Shown piece by piece: positions 1 to 7,353 of a stretch of 64,000 bases of DNA. Position 1 is the stretch's first letter. Each line of letters begins with the position of its first letter. A program made the translations under genes and the position numbers. The notes under the pieces are model-generated. The model was not told where the DNA came from. It saw nothing but the letters and a program-made list of their open reading frames with translations, and made no database searches. The stretch comes from SAR324 cluster bacterium (GTDB lineage: Bacteria; SAR324; NAC60-12), in assembly GCA_028281495.1 (NCBI GenBank), contig JANQJU010000033.1, positions 310,001-374,000 of the forward strand, written 5' to 3'.

Positions 1-271
1 TCGAACGGCAGCATGGCTGAGAGCTGCTTTGAAACTCGATTGGAAGCGAGCTTTGGGATTGCTGGGGTTGATGTTGATATACGGACTCACCATCAAAACC
101 TTAGGATTCATTTTATCCACCATTATATTTTTGTGTGGAGGGTTCGTTGTGATGGGGCTTAAACAACCCAGCAAAATTCTTCTGGGTGCCATTCCGATCA
201 CGATTGTCTTTTGGGCTATTTTGACTCAGCTCCTGGGCATCTATCTCGATCCGGGCTTTTTATTTCGCTGA
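1..271 (+). CDS. tctB: Tripartite tricarboxylate transporter, small membrane subunit TctB (C-terminal part)
   Basis: The frame is open from the left edge (first full codon at base 2), so this is the 3' end of a longer gene. About 89 residues are visible, with two or three hydrophobic segments and an ending LYDPG-like motif (YLDPGFLF) common at TctB C-termini. TctB is the small integral membrane subunit that works with TctA and a periplasmic binding protein TctC to import citrate or other carboxylates. TctA follows 16 bases downstream, which supports the call strongly. The binding protein gene is not in view and would lie to the left. Confidence 0.85.
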   Translation, partial: RTAAWLRAALKLDWKRALGLLGLMLIYGLTIKTLGFILSTIIFLCGGFVVMGLKQPSKILLGAIPITIVFWAILTQLLGIYLDPGFLFR

Positions 272-287
272 AAGAAGGGGGGATACC

Positions 288-1799
288 ATGTTTGAAGGAA
301 TATTGGCTGGTTTGACGACGGCCTTCACGCCATTGAACTTACTCATGGTGGTAGTGGGATGTTTTGCAGGAACTTTCATAGGAATGCTTCCTGGATTAGG
401 ACCCATTTCCGCCATCGCATTAATGATTCCAATCACCTACGGGTTTGAACCCTCGACGGGAATGATTCTCATGGCAGGGGTCTATTATGGCGCTATTTTT
501 GGAGGGTCGACCTCCTCTATTTTGATCAATGCACCTGGGGTCGCAAGTACCGTAGCCACGTCTTTTGATGGCTACCCTCTGGCACAAAAAGGAAGAGCCG
601 GATTTGCCCTGGCGGTGGCGGCTTACTCTTCCTTTTCTGGGGGGACCATTGGAGCGATCCTATTGTTGGTGGCGGCACCCGCTCTGGCTCAAGTTTCACT
701 CAGTTTTCAATCTGCGGATTACTTCGCCTTGATGGTGCTTGGATTGACCGCTGTCTCTGCGTTCGCAGGCAGGGGCCATTTTCTACAATCGATCCTGATG
801 ACGCTACTCGGATTGATGATTGCCACCATTGGCACAGATGGCCCGACAGGGATCCAACGTTTTACATTCGGCAGTGTGGATCTGATCGATGGAGTGAGTT
901 TTCTGCTGTTAGCAATGGCCACATTTGCTCTTGCCGAGGCTCTGAATGCCGTGTTGAAGCATGATACGAGCAGCGAGGAGGCGGTCAAAGCAACGCAAGG
1001 CCAGCTTGGAAGCCTGAAGGTTTCCAAGGAAGAGCTCAAAGAAATTGCTCCAACCATTGGTCGCACTTCCATCCTTGGTTTTTTTATTGGGGTTTTGCCA
1101 GGAGCTGGGGCAACCATTGCTTCCTTTTTAGGATATGGAATGGAACAAACCCTGGCCAAAGGAAAGAGGAAAAAAGAGTTTGGAGAAGGAAGCTTACGGG
1201 GACTGTCGGCCCCAGAAACGGCGAACAATGCCGCTTGTACCGGCTCCTTTGTCCCCTTGTTGACCCTGGGAATTCCGGGATCGGGGACCACAGCGGTCAT
1301 GCTCGGCGCTTTGATTTCCTACGGAGTCCAACCAGGACCTCGTTTGTTTGTAGAGCAACCAACCGTCTTTTGGTCTGTGATTGTTTCTATGTATCTGGGG
1401 AACCTCATTTTGTTGGTCCTGAATTTGCCGTTGATTCCCTATATTGCCAGACTTCTCAGCCTTCCTCACCAATATCTGGTTCCTTTTATTCTCTTCTTCT
1501 CCTTGGTTGGTGTCTACCTCGTTTCTTTCAACACGTTTGATATCCACATGATGGTATTTTTTGCAGCGATTGCAATTGTGTTGAGGATCCTGTCTTTTCC
1601 CATGGCCCCTCTGTTGTTGGGCTATGTCTTGGGAGATTTATTGGAGGTGAATTTACGAAGAGCATTGTTGATTACCGATGGAAGTTTTTTGGAAATGTTA
1701 GAACGCCCAATCACTTCAACCATTTTGGCAATTACAGCGATTGTTCTGTTGGTTCCACTATTCAATTACTTCAAAGAAATGAAGGGGAAAAAAGAGTAA
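288..1799 (+). CDS. tctA: Tripartite tricarboxylate transporter, large permease TctA
   Basis: A 503-residue, very hydrophobic protein of the length usual for TctA, with about a dozen membrane segments. The N-terminal stretch contains the family signature GMLPGLGPISAIALMIP and an internal repeat of it occurs near residue 265 (FFIGVLPGAGATIASFLGYG). TctA forms the transport pore of TTT-family secondary carriers for citrate, tartrate or related acids in the inner membrane. A purine-rich ribosome binding site (AAGGGGGG) lies just before the ATG. It is co-transcribed with tctB. The CitA/DcuS-type two-component system 1.2 kb downstream is the likely regulator. Confidence 0.93.
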   Translation: MFEGILAGLTTAFTPLNLLMVVVGCFAGTFIGMLPGLGPISAIALMIPITYGFEPSTGMILMAGVYYGAIFGGSTSSILINAPGVASTVATSFDGYPLAQKGRAGFALAVAAYSSFSGGTIGAILLLVAAPALAQVSLSFQSADYFALMVLGLTAVSAFAGRGHFLQSILMTLLGLMIATIGTDGPTGIQRFTFGSVDLIDGVSFLLLAMATFALAEALNAVLKHDTSSEEAVKATQGQLGSLKVSKEELKEIAPTIGRTSILGFFIGVLPGAGATIASFLGYGMEQTLAKGKRKKEFGEGSLRGLSAPETANNAACTGSFVPLLTLGIPGSGTTAVMLGALISYGVQPGPRLFVEQPTVFWSVIVSMYLGNLILLVLNLPLIPYIARLLSLPHQYLVPFILFFSLVGVYLVSFNTFDIHMMVFFAAIAIVLRILSFPMAPLLLGYVLGDLLEVNLRRALLITDGSFLEMLERPITSTILAITAIVLLVPLFNYFKEMKGKKE

Positions 1800-1819
1800 C
1801 GACCAAAGAGTTCAACTTG

Positions 1820-1860
1820 GCTGCTCAGCAATGGATGAAAATTCAAAATTGCTGGGCAGC
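1820..1860 (+). terminator. Stem-loop after tctA
   Basis: Bases 1820-1832 pair with 1848-1860 over 13 bp with one G-U wobble, closing a 15-base loop, 20 bases after the tctA stop. There is no clear run of T after the stem, so it may be a transcript-end or processing hairpin rather than a classical intrinsic terminator. Confidence 0.45.
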
Positions 1861-1919
1861 AAAGGATGACGCTCTTCCAATGTATAAAAATGAGAAAATA
1901 ACTTCAGTTAAGAGGGGGA

Positions 1920-2861
1920 ATGGCAAAATTATTATTGATCTTGATAACCTGTTTTTATGCTCTATCAGCTTATGCAGAAAAACGGATAGCAATCTTCGAC
2001 TATGACGATAGACTCGATAAACAAGGCACTGTTGCAAAACATATAGAAAAAAAACTTCTAGAAATGGACAAAAGTCTAAAAATCAGCCAGCACTCGGGCA
2101 AAGAGAACGATAAAATTGCGAAAAAAGCTTTAGAACGACTGGACAAAGAGCAATTCGATTTGATCATTACAGTGACTTCAGATGCGTTGCTTATTGCACG
2201 ACACGTGGTGAAAAAAACACCTGTCATTTTTACCAATGCGAACAACCCTTTGTTTCTCGGAATCAAAAGTTTGGAAAAGCCTGGGAAAAACATTTCAGGA
2301 GCTTCTTACTATGTACCTGTCTTGAAGCAGCTCGAATTATTTCTTCAAATCCAACCTGATATGAACACCGTAGGAGGTATTTTTGATGCGGGAAATAAGT
2401 CGAGGCATGTGGAAGTCCGGGAAAGTAGAAACGCATTTAAGAAACATGGATTGAAGTTAATTCCCCAGATTGTCCACTCTGCAGACGAGCTTCCAGAGGC
2501 GACAAAAGCCCTCGTTGCAAAGAAGGTCGATGCGATCCTTATTACTTCGAGTGGCACTCTTTATAATAATGTCGATAAGATTAAAGCGGTCACTGATCCT
2601 GCTAAGATACCGATCTACTCCTATCATAGAAAAGGGGTTCCTACAGGTGCCGTCGCTTCCTTAAGTAGCGACTATTATCTGATGGTAGATAGATTGGTGA
2701 TTCCAATGGCAAGTGACGTTCTGTATCAGGGAATAACTCCTGGAACCATGCCTGTTCGATTCTTGAATGAAAATATTCTTTCGTTGAACCTCACTTCAGC
2801 AAAAGCTTTAGGGTTACATATCCCAGAAGAATTGATAAAGTCTGCAAAGAATAATTTTTAG
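1920..2861 (+). CDS. Periplasmic ABC-type substrate-binding protein (PF04392 family)
   Basis: A 313-residue protein with an N-terminal signal peptide (cleavage probably after SAYA, residue 19) and the two-lobed layout of the PF04392 'ABC transporter substrate binding' family: KRIAIFDYDD at the start, VIFTNANNP mid-lobe, and DAILITSSGTLYNN in the second lobe. Related proteins (TrpX-like) bind amino acids or other small ligands, and the ligand here cannot be told. A good Shine-Dalgarno (GAGGGGG) fixes the start. No permease or ATPase gene is adjacent, so it is an orphan binding protein, perhaps feeding ligand to the neighbouring sensor kinase or to a transporter elsewhere. Confidence 0.8.
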   Translation: MAKLLLILITCFYALSAYAEKRIAIFDYDDRLDKQGTVAKHIEKKLLEMDKSLKISQHSGKENDKIAKKALERLDKEQFDLIITVTSDALLIARHVVKKTPVIFTNANNPLFLGIKSLEKPGKNISGASYYVPVLKQLELFLQIQPDMNTVGGIFDAGNKSRHVEVRESRNAFKKHGLKLIPQIVHSADELPEATKALVAKKVDAILITSSGTLYNNVDKIKAVTDPAKIPIYSYHRKGVPTGAVASLSSDYYLMVDRLVIPMASDVLYQGITPGTMPVRFLNENILSLNLTSAKALGLHIPEELIKSAKNNF

Positions 2862-2862
2862 G

Positions 2863-2890
2863 AAAGTTGATTTCATAAAGTTGATTTCAT
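2863..2890. repeat. Perfect 14-base tandem direct repeat upstream of the kinase gene
   Basis: AAAGTTGATTTCAT occurs twice without spacer (2863-2876 and 2877-2890), directly after the stop codon of the binding protein and about 105 bases before the kinase start. A/T-rich direct repeats are a usual form of site for CitB/DcuR-type regulators, so this may be the autoregulatory site; that is inference. Confidence 0.7.
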
Positions 2891-2995
2891 AGTACGCATC
2901 TCAATTGTTATTACTTTTCTAAACTATTCAGAGAGGTATGCTTAAGAGAACCACGCAACAGTGATAAACATGGCATGAATTCACTGGAGAAAAAC

Positions 2996-4660
2996 ATGGC
3001 ATGGTTGATTTCGAAGACGCAATTTTTATGGAGATGGATTAAAGCACAAAAATTGATGATCCGGATCGTCTCGCTAATGGTGGGAGGGCTGGTTCTTCAA
3101 TTGTTTATTCTTGCGACTTTTTTTCTGTACCAAATGTCAGGGGTCATTGAAGAGCAGATTGGACAACGGGCTTTACAGGTTTCTCAAACGATTTCCATTA
3201 TGCCTTCTATACGTGATGCCCTAGAACAGCAAGATCCCCAAGGAATCATTCAGCCCTTGGCAGAAAAAATTAGGCACACCACAGGAGCTGCCTTTATCGT
3301 GATTGGAGACAAAGAAGGGAGGCGCTATTCTCATCCAGTTCCTGAACGTCTCAACCAATTTATGGTGGGTGGGGATAATACCGAGGCCTTAGTTTTTGGC
3401 AAATCCTATGTTTCCAAGGCAGTCGGTACACTCGGGCCATCATTACGGGGTAAGGTTCCCATCTTCAACAACCAGCAAGACGTCATTGGTATCGTTTCTG
3501 TCGGCTACCTACTGACCGACATCGACACCATTGTCACAGAACATCAAACTCAAGCCATGCTGTACATCGGCATTTCTCTAGCCTTGGGTTTGCTGATTGC
3601 TTACCTGCTGGCACAACGAGTGAAAAGTCTCACTGATGGGGTCGAACCGGAAGATCTAATCATTTTGTTTCAGGAACGTAATGCCATTTTAGAGTCCATT
3701 CGAGAAGGGGTCATTGCGATTGATTCACAAGGCAAGATCACCATGATCAATCAAGCCGCTCTCAAACACTTTGATATTGCTTCCAGCACACAGCATACGG
3801 GGAAACCCATTCAAAGTGTTTTGCCAGAGACCCGAATGTTGGAGGTATTACAATCTGGAAAAGCGCAATTCGACCAAGAATTTTTGGTCCACGATCAAGA
3901 ATTCATTGTCAATCGCATCCCGATCCATCATCAGGACCAAATTGCAGGAGTGGTCACATCTTTTCAAAAAAAGACAGAAATCGATGCGTTGGCCAAACAA
4001 CTCTCTCAGATCGAACAGTATTCCGATTTATTGCGTGCCCAGACACACGAGTATTCCAACAAGCTGAACACGATTTCGGGATTAATTTCGATCAAGGCCT
4101 ATGACAAAGCCATTGAATTGATCGATCAGGAAACCTCCGGATATCAAGAGCTTATTCACTTCCTCGTAAAAACGGTTTCAGATCCCCTCCTTGGGGGGTT
4201 TTTATTGGGGAAATACAACCAAGCGAAAGAAAATAAAATCGATCTTCAGATCAATCGGGATAGTTCCATGAGGCATATTCCCGCTCATATCAATCGTGAA
4301 AAGCTGCTGTGTATTCTTGGCAATGTTTTGGACAATGCCTTTGAAGCGGTCAACCGCATGCCCCTCCTTCAACGCCGTGTCTGGTTTTTCATGACGGATC
4401 TCGGCAACGATTTAGTATTTGAAATTGAAGATTGGGGAATTGGAATTGACCCGGCCATTGAAGATCAGATCTTCCAGAAAGGTGTCTCTACAAAAGAAGG
4501 GTTAGGGCACGGAGTCGGTTTGTATCTGGCAAGACAGGCATTGGACTATTTGAGGGGAGAACTCACGATTTCTCAAACAGAAGACCAGCACACCGTATTT
4601 ACCATTTATATCCCTAAGAAACAGTCACCCTCTTTGGAAGCGGACCATGAGCACATTTGA
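2996..4660 (+). CDS. CitA/DcuS-type sensor histidine kinase for di/tricarboxylates
   Basis: Membrane sensor kinase of about 554 residues. Order: TM1 (near 20-45), periplasmic Cache domain with the carboxylate-kinase signature (YSHPVPERL, MVGGD, GTLGPSLRGKVPI), TM2 (near 185-203), a PAS domain (near 215-330), the CitA/DcuS H-box RAQTHEYSNKLNTISG with the phospho-accepting His, then a HATPase with N-box NVLDNAFEAV, G1 DWGIGID and G2 GLGHGVGLYL. I chose the ATG at 2996 because GGAGA lies 7 bases before it; an ATG at 2975 without such a site would add seven residues. The regulator gene overlaps its end by 14 bases. It should sense citrate, tartrate or C4-dicarboxylates and control tctABC. Confidence 0.92.
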   Translation: MAWLISKTQFLWRWIKAQKLMIRIVSLMVGGLVLQLFILATFFLYQMSGVIEEQIGQRALQVSQTISIMPSIRDALEQQDPQGIIQPLAEKIRHTTGAAFIVIGDKEGRRYSHPVPERLNQFMVGGDNTEALVFGKSYVSKAVGTLGPSLRGKVPIFNNQQDVIGIVSVGYLLTDIDTIVTEHQTQAMLYIGISLALGLLIAYLLAQRVKSLTDGVEPEDLIILFQERNAILESIREGVIAIDSQGKITMINQAALKHFDIASSTQHTGKPIQSVLPETRMLEVLQSGKAQFDQEFLVHDQEFIVNRIPIHHQDQIAGVVTSFQKKTEIDALAKQLSQIEQYSDLLRAQTHEYSNKLNTISGLISIKAYDKAIELIDQETSGYQELIHFLVKTVSDPLLGGFLLGKYNQAKENKIDLQINRDSSMRHIPAHINREKLLCILGNVLDNAFEAVNRMPLLQRRVWFFMTDLGNDLVFEIEDWGIGIDPAIEDQIFQKGVSTKEGLGHGVGLYLARQALDYLRGELTISQTEDQHTVFTIYIPKKQSPSLEADHEHI

Positions 4661-5330
4661 TGTCGTTATCATCGAAGATGATGTGAAAATTGCCAAAATC
4701 CAAAGTCGATTTATCGAAAAAATCGATAATTTTCGAGTGCTAGGCACAGCTCAAAACCTGGAAGAAGCGAGTGACATGATTGAGGTGTTGGAACCCCATT
4801 TGGTGCTCCTGGATGTGACACTTCCCGATGGCTCTGGATTGGATTTGATCTGGAAATTTCGTGCCCAGAATCAATCGATTGATATCATTTTGATCACAGC
4901 GTCTAAAGAAGTGGAAACCCTCAAAGCTGCGATTCGAGGGGGGGTGATTGATTACATTTTGAAGCCTGTCAACTTCCAACGTTTCCAACAAACGATGCTG
5001 CGGTATCAAGAATATCGACACAACTTAGAGAAATTGACGCACTTGGATCAAGAAGATGTGGATCAATGGATTCATATGTCCTATTTGGACCGAACCACCA
5101 AAGACGATTTGCCTAAGGGCATTGATCAAGTGACGCTACAAAAAGTGCTCTCGGTGGTGGAAGAAGCGGAGGGGAAAGGCTTGAGTGCTGAAGCCGTTGG
5201 ACAAAAAATGAAGACCAGCCGCACCACGGCCCGCCGGTACTTAGAATTTCTGGTGACTAATGGGGTCATGAAAACGGACCTCCTGTACCAAGGTGTGGGA
5301 CGGCCAGAGCGCCTGTACTTTCGAGTCTAA
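4647..5330 (+). CDS. CitB/DcuR-type response regulator
   Basis: A 227-residue regulator with an N-terminal receiver (acidic pair EDD near residue 11, phospho-acceptor Asp in LLLDVTLPDGSG near 56, Thr in ILITAS, Lys in LKPVNF) and a C-terminal CitB-type helix-turn-helix (LSAEAVGQKMKTSRTTARRYLEFL). This is the standard partner of CitA/DcuS kinases, and the 14-base overlap with the kinase gene points to translational coupling. It should be phosphorylated on Asp by the kinase and bind A/T-rich sites near carboxylate transport genes; the tandem repeat at 2863-2890 is a candidate site. Confidence 0.93.
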   Translation: MSTFDVVIIEDDVKIAKIQSRFIEKIDNFRVLGTAQNLEEASDMIEVLEPHLVLLDVTLPDGSGLDLIWKFRAQNQSIDIILITASKEVETLKAAIRGGVIDYILKPVNFQRFQQTMLRYQEYRHNLEKLTHLDQEDVDQWIHMSYLDRTTKDDLPKGIDQVTLQKVLSVVEEAEGKGLSAEAVGQKMKTSRTTARRYLEFLVTNGVMKTDLLYQGVGRPERLYFRV

Positions 5331-5370
5331 GTGTGGGATCGAAATTAACCGGATTGCCCGAAAAAAGTAT

Positions 5371-6144
5371 TCACGCCATCAATTGTTCATCTTTCCAATC
5401 AGACACAAACATATGTCCTGGGGCATGGGCGATCGCCCACTCCGGCTTCACCGATTCTAGCACCACCTGAGGCGTCACCCCGCAGGCCCAAAACACCGGA
5501 ATTTCATCTTCTCGAATTTCTACCGGATCTCCAAAATCAGGTTGATCGATATCCAAAATGCCGATTTCTTGAGGGCTGCCCAGATGCACTGGAGCTCCGT
5601 GTGCTTTGGGATAACGTCCTGTGATTTGAATCGCTTGGACCGCTTGAGACATAGTCAATGGACGCATGGACACCACCATATTTCCGGAAAAGCGACCTGC
5701 TCCAACACAAGGAATCGTTGTGCGATACATTGGCACATTGATTCCTTGCTCCACGTTACGGATGGGCAATCCCGCATTCAACATGGCATTTTCAAAAGTG
5801 AAGGAACACCCCAATAGAAACCCAACCGCATCATCTCGCCAATCTGAGATGATTTGGGTGGATTCTTGAACAAGTTCTCCGCCATGAAAAATCCGATACA
5901 GCGGCAAATCAGTTCGCAAATCGGCCTGAGGAGCGATCAATATAGGTTCCGGATGCCCTACATCGGTCACATCCAACAACGGACAAGGTTTGGGATTTCG
6001 GTGACAAAACAGCATGAACTCGAACGCCAAAGCTTGCGGTAGAATCACCAAATTGGCCTGCACATACCCCAGGGCAGTACCACTTGTGGGTTTTACCCAG
6101 ACTCCTTGGCGACAAGCTTCTCGAATTTGTTGAGAATATTTCAT
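5371..6144 (-). CDS. YcsI/DUF1445 family protein, putative hydro-lyase (D-glutamate cyclase-like)
   Basis: A 257-residue soluble protein of the length usual for the YcsI (PF07286) family. It carries typical family stretches: SGTALGYVQANLVILP near the start, GCSFTFENAML in the middle, and an FWACGVTPQ segment with a conserved Cys near the end. Family members are called putative hydro-lyases; the mitochondrial relative interconverts D-glutamate and 5-oxo-D-proline, and bacterial copies often sit with 5-oxoprolinase genes. No such partner is next to this one. It is convergent with the response regulator gene. Confidence 0.85.
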   Translation of the reverse strand: MKYSQQIREACRQGVWVKPTSGTALGYVQANLVILPQALAFEFMLFCHRNPKPCPLLDVTDVGHPEPILIAPQADLRTDLPLYRIFHGGELVQESTQIISDWRDDAVGFLLGCSFTFENAMLNAGLPIRNVEQGINVPMYRTTIPCVGAGRFSGNMVVSMRPLTMSQAVQAIQITGRYPKAHGAPVHLGSPQEIGILDIDQPDFGDPVEIREDEIPVFWACGVTPQVVLESVKPEWAIAHAPGHMFVSDWKDEQLMA

Positions 6145-6183
6145 GGCATGGCTTCGTGTTTGGGTTTCACAATTCAGGCAAAA

Positions 6184-6561
6184 TTACTTTTTCGATCCAG
6201 ATTCGTCTTTCTTCTTTTTTTTACGTTTGAGTTTGGCATTTCGCTGTGCAGCAGCATAGGCTTTTTCGGCCCATGGCAATAAATCTTCTGAACTATCTAA
6301 AGCTTCAGGTGGGGTTTCGGAGTATGACATCGCCATGGCCTTATCTTGCTTTTGATATACAAAAGGCCCCAAGCCAAGTGCCTCAAAATCTGCACGTATT
6401 TGGTCGTCTACCTTAAGATAAAGCACCTCATCGGCCACCAATCCAAACATCAGATCCTCTTTGAAGATTCCATACCCTCCAAACATACGCTTGGCTCGCA
6501 CATTTTCTAGATCCTCTAGCAATTCCAGCAAGTAGTTTACAAAATCGCTATGCGGTTTCAT
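6184..6561 (-). CDS. TfoX N-terminal domain protein
   Basis: A 125-residue protein whose first 100 residues match the TfoX/Sxy N-terminal domain: RAKRMFGGYGIFKEDLMFGLVADEVLYLKVDD, then LGPFVYQKQDKAMAMSYSETPPEAL. A strongly basic tail (KLKRKKKKK) follows. The C-terminal TfoX domain is absent, as in many stand-alone members whose role is unknown; only the long versions are known competence regulators. It is in the same direction as the gene downstream of it, 39 bases away. Confidence 0.85.
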   Translation of the reverse strand: MKPHSDFVNYLLELLEDLENVRAKRMFGGYGIFKEDLMFGLVADEVLYLKVDDQIRADFEALGLGPFVYQKQDKAMAMSYSETPPEALDSSEDLLPWAEKAYAAAQRNAKLKRKKKKKDESGSKK

Positions 6562-6599
6562 TTCGCCCTCCGGCAGATTGAATTTACTTCAAATTGTGT

Positions 6600-6689
6600 T
6601 TAGGCCTGCTTGGCTTGCTCTAGAAACCAAACTAACAGAAAAGCCACTAGTCCCATAGGTACAAATGCAGTCATCAGTGTCGTTATCAT
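6600..6689 (-). CDS. 29-residue hydrophobic peptide (probable small membrane protein)
   Basis: A short reading frame (MITTLMTAFVPMGLVAFLLV then WFLEQAKQA) with a textbook ribosome binding site, AAGGAGG, six bases before the ATG. One membrane helix is followed by a charged, soluble end. The strength of the start site and the clean amphipathic ending argue that it is real. No family is recognised. It is 39 bases upstream of the TfoX-N gene and may be its operon leader. Confidence 0.6.
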   Translation of the reverse strand: MITTLMTAFVPMGLVAFLLVWFLEQAKQA

Positions 6690-6897
6690 CTTGTTCCTCC
6701 TTCTTGCTATAGAATCAATCAATTTACTTTTCATTTAAGAGCCTTCTGAAGCAACATATCTATCTTCATTAAAAATTTCAATATTTACGTAAATATTTTC
6801 TATATTTAAATTTTTAACTTGATAATACGTTTAAAACATAATTTTTCTATAGAAATACCAACGAATTCTTGATCACCATTCATGAGGAGGAGGAACT

Positions 6898-7353
6898 GTG
6901 ATTTTAGCAAGAAATCGCCAACACTATACCACTTGGGAGCCTGTACCCTACCGGCAGGGGAGCAAACAAAAGTTATCATTTTTCATGAGAAGTTTGCCCG
7001 CAGGTTTTCCATGGCCTGTGGAAGATTCGGCAGAAACCCGGTTGGATCTAGAAGAACTGCTGATTGAGCACCCCACTGCCACATTCTTTGTGCGGGTGGA
7101 AGGCGACTCAATGACTGGTGCGGGCATTTTGCCAAATGACATATTGGTTGTAGACCGAGCCATCCCTCCCAAAGAAGGGGCGGTTGTTGTAGCCATCCTG
7201 GATGGAGAATTTACTGTCAAACGTTTGAAACGTGAAAAGAATCATTTGTATTTAGTTGCGGAAAATCCAAGTTATCCACCTTTAGCAATCACACCTGAAC
7301 ACGATTTCGAGGTGTGGGGAGTTGTTGTCTATGCCATCCATAGTATCAAATAG
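6898..7353 (+). CDS. umuD: UmuD-like S24 peptidase, error-prone polymerase accessory protein
   Basis: A 151-residue LexA-fold protein starting at GTG with a long Shine-Dalgarno (GAGGAGGAGG). The self-cleavage site is Ala35-Gly36 (PAGFPWP), the nucleophile is Ser71 in EGDSMTGAG and the general base Lys108 in DGEFTVKRL, so all three parts of the UmuD autoproteolysis machinery are present. UmuD is cut in response to RecA filaments and the shortened form joins UmuC as DNA polymerase V. The next gene, a UmuC homologue, overlaps it. No obvious LexA box of the CTGT-N8-ACAG type was seen in the upstream 200 bases, which are A/T rich. Confidence 0.93.
   Translation: MILARNRQHYTTWEPVPYRQGSKQKLSFFMRSLPAGFPWPVEDSAETRLDLEELLIEHPTATFFVRVEGDSMTGAGILPNDILVVDRAIPPKEGAVVVAILDGEFTVKRLKREKNHLYLVAENPSYPPLAITPEHDFEVWGVVVYAIHSIK

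Noticed and set aside
1817..2037. Short frames on both strands between tctA and the binding protein gene
   Set aside because: They overlap the hairpin and the signal peptide region of the binding protein and are not protein-like.
6690..6897. LexA operator before umuD
   Set aside because: No CTGT-N8-ACAG or GAAC-N4-GTTC match was found in the A/T-rich upstream region, so no site is claimed.
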